DNA of 64,000 nucleotides. It comes from Blastococcus sp. DSM 46786 (GTDB taxonomy: Bacteria > Actinomycetota > Actinomycetes > Mycobacteriales > Geodermatophilaceae). A program made the translations under genes and the position numbers. The notes under the pieces are model-generated. The model was given only the letters and a program-made list of their open reading frames with translations, was not told the DNA's origin and made no database searches. Below are positions 18,728 through 25,629 of this stretch, piece by piece. The stretch is taken from NCBI RefSeq assembly GCF_900109665.1, contig NZ_FOAO01000003.1, forward strand, positions 170,789-234,788, read 5' to 3'. Position 1 is the stretch's first letter; every line of letters starts with the position of its first letter.

Positions 18728-19801
18728 CTACGGCTTCGCCTCGACCACCATGTTGAAGTCGTTCTCGGCCGCCCGGCGAACGGAGCTGTAGCCGGCTTCG
18801 GTCAACGCGTCTCGGAGCCGCGCCTCGCCGGCCTGTGCACCCAGCGCCAGGCCGACCGGCTGGGACAGGGAGTTCGGCGTGCAGAAGAAGGTCGACGCCG
18901 CGAAGCCGAGCGCTGCCATGGGCGCCGTGGCCAGCGTCGTAGCGAGGTCGTCGGCGGCCAACGGCTCCACCAGCACCAGGGTGCCGTCGGGGGCGAGGGA
19001 ACGGCGCGCGTGCGAGGCCGCCCCCACCGGGTCACCGAGGTCGTGGAAGGCGTCGAAGAACGTGACGACGTCCACCCCGGTGTCCGGGTAACCCTGGCAG
19101 AAGTTGACCTCGAAGCGCACCCGGTTCGAGACCCCGGCCTCGGCGGCCCGCTTGGTGGCGGTCTCGACCGAGGGTCGGTGCACGTCGTACCCGACGAACT
19201 GCGAGTTCGGGTACGCCTCGGCCATCAGCAGGAGCGGAGCGCCGTGCCCACAGCCGACATCGACCACCGTGGCGCCCGCCTGGAGCTTCTCGTGGACGCC
19301 GTCCAGCGCCGGGATCCACTCGCTCAGCAGGCTGTTGCGGTAGCCGACGCGGAAGAATCGCTCCGTCGACTCGAAGGTGGCCGGATCCTGGTCGGCCCAC
19401 GGGATGCCGGCACCGCTGCGGAACACCTCCACCAGCTGGTCGGTCCGGCGGTGCATGCCGCTGATCAGGGGGGCAGCACCGATCATCGCGGCCGGCGAGT
19501 CGTCCGAGGCCAGCACGGCGGCATGCTCGGGCGGCAGGGTGAAGGTCCCGTCGATCGGGTCGAACGTCACGAAGCCGACCGCCGCCTGCTGCGACAACCA
19601 CTCGCGTACGTAGGGCTCGGCCGCTCCGGCCTCTCTGGCGAGCTGCGCGGGGGTGAGCGGCCCGCCCGCCGCCATCGCGGCATACAGGCCGGCCCGGTCG
19701 CCGACCACCATCATCGCGGTCGTCGCCCCGCCGGCCAGCACGGCGCCGACCTGCTGGGCGAACGCCCCGACCTTCTCCATGTCCGGTGCAGCGGTAGTCA
19801 T
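18728..19801 (-). CDS. SAM-dependent methyltransferase with N-terminal winged helix
   Basis: A protein of 357 residues. The first 130 form a winged-helix dimerisation region (MMVVGDRAGLYAAMAAGGPL, then EPYVREWLSQQAAVGFVTF). A Rossmann methyltransferase follows, with motif I VVDVGCGHGAPLLLMAE at about 178-195, VGYDVHRPSVETA binding the ribose, and VVTFFDAFHDLGDP. The C-terminal half ends with FAASTFFCTPNSLSQPVG. The layout matches actinobacterial methyltransferases related to the human METTL27/Rv1405-like group, which methylate small molecules; the substrate is unknown. GAGGAGGAG lies just upstream of the ATG. It is divergent from the SARP regulator across 88 bp that contain 11-bp direct repeats, so it is a probable target of that regulator. 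Confidence 0.85.
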   Translation of the reverse strand: MTTAAPDMEKVGAFAQQVGAVLAGGATTAMMVVGDRAGLYAAMAAGGPLTPAQLAREAGAAEPYVREWLSQQAAVGFVTFDPIDGTFTLPPEHAAVLASDDSPAAMIGAAPLISGMHRRTDQLVEVFRSGAGIPWADQDPATFESTERFFRVGYRNSLLSEWIPALDGVHEKLQAGATVVDVGCGHGAPLLLMAEAYPNSQFVGYDVHRPSVETATKRAAEAGVSNRVRFEVNFCQGYPDTGVDVVTFFDAFHDLGDPVGAASHARRSLAPDGTLVLVEPLAADDLATTLATAPMAALGFAASTFFCTPNSLSQPVGLALGAQAGEARLRDALTEAGYSSVRRAAENDFNMVVEAKP

Positions 19802-19848
19802 GGCTCCTCCTCTTCGGATCGATGCGGGCCAGCGTGGTCCCCGCAGGA

Positions 19849-19881
19849 TTCACGGGGGTTTCACGCGGGATTCGGGCACAC
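19849..19881 (+). promoter_or_regulatory. Three 11-bp direct repeats in the methyltransferase/SARP divergent promoter
   Basis: TTCACGGGGGT, TTCACGCGGGA and TTCGGGCACAC follow one another with an exact 11-bp period. SARP-family activators are known to bind direct repeats spaced one helical turn (11 bp) apart. The position, 8 nt upstream of the SARP start codon and 48 nt from the methyltransferase start, suggests autoregulation and/or control of the methyltransferase. Confidence 0.5.
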
Positions 19882-19889
19882 TGGAGGAA

Positions 19890-22766
19890 ATGCCTGAGCT
19901 GCTGTTCGGCGTCCTCGGAGCGCTCGAGGTCCTGGTCGACGGGCAACCGCGGAACATCCCTCCGGGCCGTCGACGGGCCGCGCTGACGTGCCTGCTGGTA
20001 CACGCCGGACAACCGGTCTCGGCGGACGCGCTCATCGAAGCGGTCTGGCGCGACGACCTGCCGCAGGTCCCGCCGAAAGCGCTCCGCACCATCCTTTCCC
20101 GGCTCCGCACGGTGCTGGGCCGCGACGCGATCGGGTGGGGGCCGGCCGGGTACCGGCTCACCGGCGCGGCGGTCGACGCAGCGGAGTTCGAGGAGCTGGT
20201 CGAGCGAGCCAAGACGGCCGAGCCGCAACTGGCCGGCGAGGTGCTCGGCCGCGCCCTGGCACTGTGGCGGGGGCCGGCGTACGGGGAGTACGCCGACGCG
20301 CCCTTCGCCACCGCCGCCGCTCATCGTCTGGAGCAGATGCGCAGGGACGCTGTCGAGGCGCGAGCGGCAGCGCTCATCCGGGCCGGCGAGCCGGGTGCGG
20401 CCGCGGTGGTGCTGGAGGAGATGCTGGCCGAGCAGCCGTTCCGGGAGCATGCGCTGGAGCTGCTGGTGACGGCGCTGTACCACGGGGGCCGGCAGGCTGC
20501 GGCACTGGAACGGCTGCGGTCCTATCGGGCCCTGCTCAGTGCGGAGCTGGGACTGGACCCCTCGCCGGACCTGGTCGCCCTGGAGGGCCGAATCCTCGGG
20601 CATGCCCTGGAGCCGGTCCGGTGGGACACCTCCGGGGTGCCGGCGTGGCTGGACATCTCGACCGCGTTCGTGGGCCGGGAGGACGAGCTGGCCGATCTGG
20701 TCACCGCCGTCGCAGGGAACCGGGTCACCGTGGTCACAGGCCCCGGCGGAGTCGGCAAGTCCCGGCTCGCGGCCGAGGCGATCGCCGGCCTGCACGACCG
20801 GCTGGGTCTCACGGTTGCGGTGATCGAGCTGGCGCCCGTCGTCCCTGGGCGGGTCACGACGACGGTGGCCGACGTGCTCGGGCTGCGGCCGGGAACCGAC
20901 TCCGGGACGCACTCGGTTCTCGACGACCTCGTGGAGTACCTCAGCGCCGTGCCGCACCTGCTGGTGCTCGACAATTGCGAGCACGTGAACGGCGAGGTCG
21001 TGCCGCTGGTCTCCGTCATCGCCCAGCGGTGCCGAGACGTGCGGGTGCTGGTCACGAGTCGGCGGCGGCTCGGGCTCGCCTCGGAGCTGGTTCTGCCGCT
21101 CGGTCCGCTGCGGGTGCCCGACCCGGACACCACCGTCGGCAGCCAGGGCGCTGCAGCCTCCGTCCGGCTGTTCGGCGACCGGGTCCGCCGGCTGCGCCCG
21201 ACCTTCGCCGTGACCGCCGACAACATCGTGGAGGTCGCGGAGTTGTGCCGGCGCTGCGACGGGCTCCCGCTGGCCCTCGAGCTCGCGGCGTCCCGCACCG
21301 CGACCTCCGGTGTCAGCGGCGTGCTCGCGCGGCTCCCGACCGACGTCGTCAAGAAGTCCGGTGGGCTGTCGGCGGTGGTGGCCTGGTCCTACCAGCTGCT
21401 CCAGCCCGGTCAACAGGCACTGCTCGACCATCTGTCCGTCTTCGCCGGCGACTTCTCGGCGGACGCGGTCGTGGGCCTGATGGCGCACGTGCCCGGGTGG
21501 TCCGGCGACGTGGACCCGGTCCTCGCCGAGTTGATCGAGTCCTCACTGGTCATCCACCACGAGACCAGCAGCGGGTCGCGCTATCGGCTGTTGGAGATGG
21601 TCCGGGCCTTCGCCGCGCGCCGTCTCGAGGAGTCGGGTCGTCGGTCAGAGGCCGGGTCGGCGCACGGCGCGTGGGTGCGCGACGTGGTCGCCCAGATCCG
21701 GCACGACTGGTCTCGAGTCGACGGTGCCGTGGTGGCGGCTCGGTTGACCGCCTGCAGCACCGAGGTCGAGAGCGCCCTGCGGCGAGCCCTGGATGCGGGG
21801 GAACTCGTGCTTGCCTCGGAGATTGCGCACGCCGTGGCCCGCTGTCTGCACTGGACGCCCAGCCTGGAGCTCCGGGACCTGATGATCGAGGTGGGGGAGC
21901 GCGGGGCAGCAGACCCCACCCCGGACGTGGCCGCCGGGCTTGCGACCGCTGCGTTCTCGATCGGCGAGCGGGGCGATCCCGCACGCGCGCGCGCGCTCGG
22001 AACAACCGCGCTGGCGGTGTCCCAGGACGCCAATTCCGCGGCCACGGCGCAATTGGCCCTCGCCGTGGCCGCGATGTATGCCGGGGACCTCGCCGACTCC
22101 GGTCGGTGGTTCCGAAGCCTGGCAGCCATTCCCGCGCTGACCGGGGAGGCGAACGCCTCGCTGGCGTTGATCGCGTGCTACTCGGACGAATTGGTCGCCG
22201 CACGGGAGCACGCCGAGATCGCGCTCGCCGCCAGCCCCTCGGGCAGCGACGCGTCGTGTGCCTTCGCCCGGTATGCCGCCGGCGAGGTCGAGGCCCGGAC
22301 CGACCCCTCACGCGGCGCAGCACTGCTGGGGGAGGCGTCGGCGGAGGCTGACCGCGTGGACGCGGAGCAGGTCGGCCGGGTGTCTCGCATCGCGCTGTTC
22401 GCCCTGCTGGTGCGCGGCGGTCGGCACGACGACGCGATCGTCCTGGGAGTGGCCCTCTTCGCGCACCTGCGCCGGTTGGGCGCTTGGACCCAGGTGTGGA
22501 CCCTGCTGCGGATCCTCGCGGAGCTGCTGACCGAGAAGGGGCGGTGGGCCGACGCGGCGTTCTGTCTCGGGGCGGCGCAGGGCGCGGCCGCTGCGCCATC
22601 GCCCATCGGCCAGGACGTCGAGCGATACCTCGTGCTCGAGGCCACTCTGTCCGAACACCTGGGCGCCCACGTGCTGGAACAGACCCGGATGGTGGCTACG
22701 GCGACGCCGCGGGCACGGGTTCTGACTCGGGCCGAACGGGCCCTGTCCGAACTCCAGGGCAGATAG
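19890..22766 (+). CDS. AfsR/SARP-family transcriptional activator with NB-ARC-type ATPase
   Basis: A regulator of 958 residues with domains in AfsR order. An OmpR-type winged helix (about 1-95, LFGVLGALEVLVDGQ and LRTILSRLRTVLGRDAIG) is followed by the bacterial transcriptional activator domain (about 98-245, YGEYADAPFATAAAHRLEQM and SAELGLDPSPDLVALEGRIL). Then comes an NB-ARC/STAND ATPase with Walker A VVTGPGGVGKSRLAAEAI (about 282-299), Walker B HLLVLDNCEHV and sensor LVTSRRRLGL. The C-terminal 350 residues are helical repeats. SARPs switch on secondary-metabolite or adaptive operons. The ATG has GGAGG 3 nt upstream. No biosynthetic cluster is beside it; the divergent methyltransferase is the only obvious target. 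Confidence 0.9.
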   Translation: MPELLFGVLGALEVLVDGQPRNIPPGRRRAALTCLLVHAGQPVSADALIEAVWRDDLPQVPPKALRTILSRLRTVLGRDAIGWGPAGYRLTGAAVDAAEFEELVERAKTAEPQLAGEVLGRALALWRGPAYGEYADAPFATAAAHRLEQMRRDAVEARAAALIRAGEPGAAAVVLEEMLAEQPFREHALELLVTALYHGGRQAAALERLRSYRALLSAELGLDPSPDLVALEGRILGHALEPVRWDTSGVPAWLDISTAFVGREDELADLVTAVAGNRVTVVTGPGGVGKSRLAAEAIAGLHDRLGLTVAVIELAPVVPGRVTTTVADVLGLRPGTDSGTHSVLDDLVEYLSAVPHLLVLDNCEHVNGEVVPLVSVIAQRCRDVRVLVTSRRRLGLASELVLPLGPLRVPDPDTTVGSQGAAASVRLFGDRVRRLRPTFAVTADNIVEVAELCRRCDGLPLALELAASRTATSGVSGVLARLPTDVVKKSGGLSAVVAWSYQLLQPGQQALLDHLSVFAGDFSADAVVGLMAHVPGWSGDVDPVLAELIESSLVIHHETSSGSRYRLLEMVRAFAARRLEESGRRSEAGSAHGAWVRDVVAQIRHDWSRVDGAVVAARLTACSTEVESALRRALDAGELVLASEIAHAVARCLHWTPSLELRDLMIEVGERGAADPTPDVAAGLATAAFSIGERGDPARARALGTTALAVSQDANSAATAQLALAVAAMYAGDLADSGRWFRSLAAIPALTGEANASLALIACYSDELVAAREHAEIALAASPSGSDASCAFARYAAGEVEARTDPSRGAALLGEASAEADRVDAEQVGRVSRIALFALLVRGGRHDDAIVLGVALFAHLRRLGAWTQVWTLLRILAELLTEKGRWADAAFCLGAAQGAAAAPSPIGQDVERYLVLEATLSEHLGAHVLEQTRMVATATPRARVLTRAERALSELQGR

Positions 22767-22793
22767 GGAGATGCCGTCGGGTCGGTCGTCAGG

Positions 22794-22990
22794 CTACGTC
22801 GCCGTCGGCTGCGAGTCGGTCGGCGTCTCCGGCGGGGCGGTCACGCGCGTCTCCGGCGGGAACGCGTCGACTGGACGTGGGCACTCTTTCTGGAAGACGG
22901 TGAGAAGCGCGACGTAGTACGCGTCGGCTCTGCCGGCGTCGATGAGGATCGTTTCGACGACGGGGTCGATACTCCTGTGCTGCTCCGCGC
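22794..22990 (-). pseudogene. Possible C-terminal remnant of a small protein
   Basis: The minus strand reads SIDPVVETILIDAGRADAYY then VALLTVFQKECPRPVDAFPP and ends in a Pro/Thr tail, which looks like real protein. No start codon with a ribosome site exists; an in-frame ATG further upstream lies inside dispersed repeat copy 6, so a full-length frame there is probably spurious. Function unknown. Confidence 0.3.
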
Positions 22991-23060
22991 CGTGCGGAGT
23001 GCAGGGGGCGACCGCCTCTGACCGCCGCACGGAGTCAGGGCGGGCGGTGTGCCTATCGCT

Positions 23061-23095
23061 GTGTCCGAGGGGCGACACGCTACATACGCACACGG
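23061..23095 (+). repeat. Dispersed intergenic repeat, copy 6
   Basis: GTGTCCGAGGGGCGACAC followed by GCTACATACGCACACGG. The stretch before it can fold into a hairpin (CCGCC..CTGAC near 23012-23023 pairing with GTCAG..GGCGG near 23034-23045). It lies between the rightward SARP gene and the leftward RelE gene. Confidence 0.8.
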
Positions 23096-23125
23096 CTGCT
23101 CGACGTGGCTCCGAAGCGGCGGTGA

Positions 23126-23401
23126 TCAGCCGTAGACGTCGGCGCGGTGTGAGATGCGAACGACCCGGACCAGGACCTCATCCTCGTGGATCGAGTAGAT
23201 GACGCGGTACTGGCCCCTGCGGGCGGACCAGTAGCGCTCCAGGTCGAAGCGCAAGGGCTTGCCCACGCGGCGGGGGCCCTCAGCGAGTGGCCCGTAGAGG
23301 AAATCGACGACGGCGACAGCGACTGCTTCCGGTAGGTCCCGCTCGATGGCGCGCTTGGCCGCCGCGGACACGACGACGTTGTAGATCGGCGACTCGCTCA
23401 T
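23126..23401 (-). CDS. RelE/ParE-family toxin
   Basis: A 91-residue RelE-fold protein, which in this family is usually a ribosome-dependent mRNA endonuclease. It shows YNVVVSAAAKRAIERDLPEA (helical hairpin), RRVGKPLRFDLERYWSARRG, then QYRVIYSIHEDEVLVRVVRI, which carries the basic strand and the conserved R-Y. The ATG overlaps the antitoxin stop by 4 nt (ATGA), so translation is coupled. The antitoxin gene comes first, the usual order for Phd/YefM-RelE pairs. Confidence 0.9.
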   Translation of the reverse strand: MSESPIYNVVVSAAAKRAIERDLPEAVAVAVVDFLYGPLAEGPRRVGKPLRFDLERYWSARRGQYRVIYSIHEDEVLVRVVRISHRADVYG

Positions 23402-23673
23402 CGGCGACGTGCGGCCAGAGCGGCGCGCACGTCAGCCTCGGCGTAGACCTTCCCGTCGCGCATCTGCGACTCCGCCTGCCTGATCTCGGCCACGGCCTTG
23501 GGGTCGGACAGGATCTCGAGGGTTTCGACCATTGAGTCGTAGTCCTCGACGGCGAGAATGACGGCGACGGGACTGCCGTTCTTGGTCACTGTTACTCGCT
23601 CATGGGTTCCCGCGACCTCGTCGATGACCCGGCTGAAGTGTGCCTTCACGGAGGCCAAGGAGAGTGTCGACAT
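23398..23673 (-). CDS. Phd/YefM-family antitoxin
   Basis: A 91-residue protein. The N-terminal DNA-binding fold is typical (MSTLSLASVKAHFSRVIDEV, then RVTVTKNGSPVAVILAVEDY), and the C-terminal helix (DPKAVAEIRQAESQMRDG) would wrap the RelE toxin. The ATG at 23673 is only 7 nt from a very good -10 box, so the transcript is probably leaderless; there is no ribosome site. The in-frame sequence further upstream lies within the promoter and the tRNA remnant and is not coding. Confidence 0.88.
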   Translation of the reverse strand: MSTLSLASVKAHFSRVIDEVAGTHERVTVTKNGSPVAVILAVEDYDSMVETLEILSDPKAVAEIRQAESQMRDGKVYAEADVRAALAARRR

Positions 23674-23711
23674 GACCCGAATTATGGTCAAACAGCCATC
23701 GGCGGTCAAGG
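23671..23711 (-). promoter_or_regulatory. Promoter and operator of the Phd/RelE pair (leaderless)
   Basis: On the minus strand: TTGACC (-35, 23711-23706), a 17-nt spacer, CATAAT (-10, 23686-23681), TCGGGTC, then the antitoxin ATG. Transcription would begin at or next to the start codon. The inverted repeat TGACC-N8-GGTCA spans the -10 box and the start codon, and TTGACC is repeated at its upstream arm. This is a likely autoregulatory operator for the antitoxin. Confidence 0.7.
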
Positions 23712-23778
23712 AGCCACCAGCGCGGTAGCCACAGCGTCTCTGGGCCTCGTGGCCACGAAAGACCACCTGGCGAAACAG

Positions 23779-23807
23779 AACCCCCACGGCCGGCGGCCAT
23801 GGGGGTT
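23779..23807 (-). terminator. Hairpin downstream of the tRNA-Leu remnant
   Basis: AACCCCCA and TGGGGGTT pair, with inner GGCC/GGCC pairs around a GGC loop and one mismatch. It sits where the terminator of a minus-strand tRNA would be, immediately after the tRNA 3' end. Confidence 0.55.
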
Positions 23808-23815
23808 GTCTGCGG

Positions 23816-23840
23816 TGTCCGAGGGGGGACTTGAACTCCT
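23816..23840 (-). other. tRNA-Leu 3'-end fragment, candidate attachment site (left end of the element)
   Basis: The minus strand reads GGAGTTCAAGTCCCCCCTC followed by GGACA(CC): the T-arm loop TTCAAGT and the acceptor end CTCGGACA of an actinobacterial tRNA-Leu with a long variable arm. The T-stem is mismatched and no D- or anticodon arm follows, so it is not a working tRNA. Tyrosine integrases often use tRNA 3' ends, leaving such a fragment at one boundary. Excisionase-type genes begin within 350 bp. The matching right copy is not in the window. Confidence 0.45.
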
Positions 23841-24132
23841 GTCCGCAGTTGAGCATCTAGATGCGTCCTGGCGCCTTGGCCTGCGCTTTTGCCTTCACCG
23901 GCGACGCCGAGACGGCCCAAATTCGCATTCAGATACTGCTGAATGCGCGGGCGGCAGTATCACGCGGAGTATCACGAGGCGATCCTTCGCGGACCCGACT
24001 CCTGACCGGTCGGCCAGCTCGGTCCCGGGTATGCCATCCCACGCAGACGACGCGTTGTCGGCTGGGCGGCGAGTTGTCGGTACTGCCGCTGGGCGTCCTG
24101 GTTGCGATCAGCTCGGTCGTTATGGGATGCAT
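23841..24132. other. Stretch without recognisable genes
   Basis: Between the tRNA fragment and the heptanucleotide repeat no open frame looks coding, and no RNA gene or promoter could be supported. It is less GC-rich than its surroundings. Confidence 0.4.
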
Positions 24133-24184
24133 GGCTACCGGCTACCGGCTACCGGCTACCGGCTACCGGCTACCGGCTACCGGC
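24133..24184 (+). repeat. Heptanucleotide tandem repeat, seven units of GGCTACC
   Basis: Seven perfect GGCTACC units plus a partial GGC. It covers the last codons and the stop of the leftward excisionase-like gene: the minus-strand unit GGTAGCC supplies a TAG in one frame of every three units, so any gain or loss of units would shift the frame yet still meet a stop. Confidence 0.9.
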
Positions 24185-24406
24185 AGAGGTGTCGTTTAGG
24201 CCTCCGAGAGCGTCGTCGACGGCCACGCCGAGGACGGCCAACAGGGGTAGGCGTGGGATGAGTACTCGTCGACCCAACCGGACCACCGGCAGCTCGCCGT
24301 TCTCGATGGCTCGGGTCACCGTGCGGACGTCGACACCGAATACCGAGGCCGCCTGTGCGACGGTCACAACGGCGGAGCCGCTGGCTCTGAGGTCCTCAAG
24401 GTTCAC
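24170..24406 (-). CDS. Excisionase-type helix-turn-helix protein
   Basis: A 78-residue protein with a MerR/Xis-like helix-turn-helix: VVTVAQAASVFGVDVRTVTR, then AIENGELPVVRLGRRVLIPR. This is the standard excisionase signature (a gate motif followed by a basic wing). Such proteins bend attachment-site DNA to direct excision, or act as small regulators. The GTG start at 24406 has GGGAGGG 6 nt upstream and overlaps the previous gene by 4 nt; a TTG further upstream would place the ribosome site inside the coding region. The C-terminus ends in the heptanucleotide repeat. Confidence 0.75.
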   Translation of the reverse strand: MNLEDLRASGSAVVTVAQAASVFGVDVRTVTRAIENGELPVVRLGRRVLIPRLPLLAVLGVAVDDALGGLNDTSAGSR

Positions 24407-24597
24407 CGCGATCCCTCCCAACCAGCGATGACGTCGGGCTGGACCGGACGCGCCGCAGGGCCGGCCTCCGCCCTTGCCGGAGGCCTTGGACGGATGGTCG
24501 TCCTACAGCCGGCCCGGAGCAGGCCCACCGCCTCCTCCGGCGTCAGCAGCAGGGGATCGGCGCCCAGCACGTCGTGGAGCAGTTGAGCATCGCCCAT
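24403..24597 (-). CDS. Small hypothetical protein upstream of the excisionase
   Basis: A 64-residue protein starting at an ATG with GGAGG 8 nt upstream. DPLLLTPEEAVGLLRAG resembles the first helix of excisionase-type helix-turn-helix domains, but the recognition helix and wing are missing; the tail is basic and Pro/Ala-rich. It is translationally coupled (GTGA overlap) to the excisionase-like gene. It may be a DNA-binding partner. Function unknown. Confidence 0.55.
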   Translation of the reverse strand: MGDAQLLHDVLGADPLLLTPEEAVGLLRAGCRTTIRPRPPARAEAGPAARPVQPDVIAGWEGSR

Positions 24598-25094
24598 GTC
24601 GTTATCCTCCGGAACTGTCCCGCTCCCGCTGACACGGGTCCGGACCGTGCTGGAGCGATTGCTGCCTGCCGTCCAATGGTCTCGAACGAGGCTCCAGAAG
24701 TTCTCTCGTTCCAGTGAACGGGAGCACCGCCCGTCTGCCGTCATCAGCCAGGCCGGCGCCTCGGATGCGTCTTCGGCTACTGGAAGATTCCTGGGGAAGT
24801 ACCGGAGGTCAGCCTCGTGTACGGGCCAGCGGCTACTCGCCGGGTGCGCGTCATAGTGGGACGCCCTTACGGACAGCGCACGGAGCTCGGCCGCGCGGTC
24901 CCGCCCGCATGACTTCGACTCGACTCGCTTCGCTCCGCTCCGAGCGCGTTCTCCGGTATTGCTCCTGTAGTTCTCCGGTCAACGAAAGTGGTCTCGCGCC
25001 ACGACGAGGCCCGTCGGACGGAGTCGAGGTTGCGGCTAGGGTTCGACGTCACACGAGCGGGTGTCCGCCGAACGGGTGACGTAGGGGAGCTGCC
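24598..25094. other. Divergent regulatory region between excisionase and XRE genes
   Basis: It separates the leftward excisionase pair from the rightward transfer operon. It holds one cluster of the 11-bp direct repeats (24951-24983) and a low-complexity run of CGACT/CGCT motifs (about 24916-24946). No protein-coding sequence was found. Confidence 0.5.
24951..24983 (+). promoter_or_regulatory. 11-bp direct repeats, site A
   Basis: CTCCGGTATTG, CTCCTGTAGTT and CTCCGGTCAAC follow one another with an exact 11-bp period, 112 nt ahead of the XRE gene that starts the rightward operon. The same unit (consensus CTCCNGTAGTT) recurs near 37.9, 38.0 and 59.0 kb. Confidence 0.7.
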
Positions 25095-25547
25095 ATGGCG
25101 CGGCCACTGCTTCGAGGTGACCGCTTGCAGGCTGCCCGTGAGGCCGTGGGGCTGACGAGGGAACAACTGGCCACGAAGCTGGAGCTCTCCAGCCCGGCGC
25201 GCATCCGGGTCTGGGAGACCGGACTCGAACGCCCGCGACCCCGCTTCGTACCGCGGTTGGCATCCGCGCTGGGCGTCGACCCGTTGTACCTGCTCGACGT
25301 CGATGCAGGAGACCCACCCTTGGCGGCCCTCCGTTTGGCGGCCGGATTCGCCACGAACCAGGTGACTGCTCCCGGCCTGTCAGTCATGACGTATGTGCGC
25401 CTGGAGGACGGTCGCCCCGGTGTAGATGACTCCGCCAAGGTGATCGCCGCCGTCGCCGAAGTCCTCGGTGTGGACATCGCCCGCGTCGAGGCGGCCGTCC
25501 GCCGTTCCCGCAGCGACCACGCGGCCTTGGCGTCTTTCGGCGGCTGA
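25095..25547 (+). CDS. XRE-family transcriptional regulator
   Basis: A 150-residue protein with an N-terminal Cro/C1-type helix-turn-helix: LQAAREAVGLTREQLATKLE, then SSPARIRVWETGLERPRPRF and VPRLASALGVDPLYLL. The C-terminal half is helical, with a second region IAAVAEVLGVDIARVEAAVR resembling another helix-turn-helix core. The ATG has GGGGAG 5 nt upstream. As the first gene of the rightward operon and divergent from the excisionase pair, it is a likely switch controlling transfer. It is one of two candidates for binding the 11-bp repeats. Confidence 0.8.
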   Translation: MARPLLRGDRLQAAREAVGLTREQLATKLELSSPARIRVWETGLERPRPRFVPRLASALGVDPLYLLDVDAGDPPLAALRLAAGFATNQVTAPGLSVMTYVRLEDGRPGVDDSAKVIAAVAEVLGVDIARVEAAVRRSRSDHAALASFGG

Positions 25548-25629
25548 ACAGGAGGATTACGGGAGGAAAGGCTTGCCCCCACGGGCGATCTCGGTGGTAA
25601 TTTCCCCCACCACTGCCCAGGAGGTGCCC

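Noticed and set aside
22794..23093. A complete 99-residue minus-strand protein
   Set aside because: Its first 30 codons run through dispersed repeat copy 6, which gives the same peptide wherever the repeat occurs; only the C-terminal part reads like protein.
23814..23880. A functional tRNA-Leu gene
   Set aside because: Only the T-arm and acceptor end are recognisable, the T-stem is mismatched, and no D- or anticodon arm could be found.
24133..24184. CRISPR array
   Set aside because: The repeat is a continuous 7-nt tandem without spacers, and there are no cas genes in the window.
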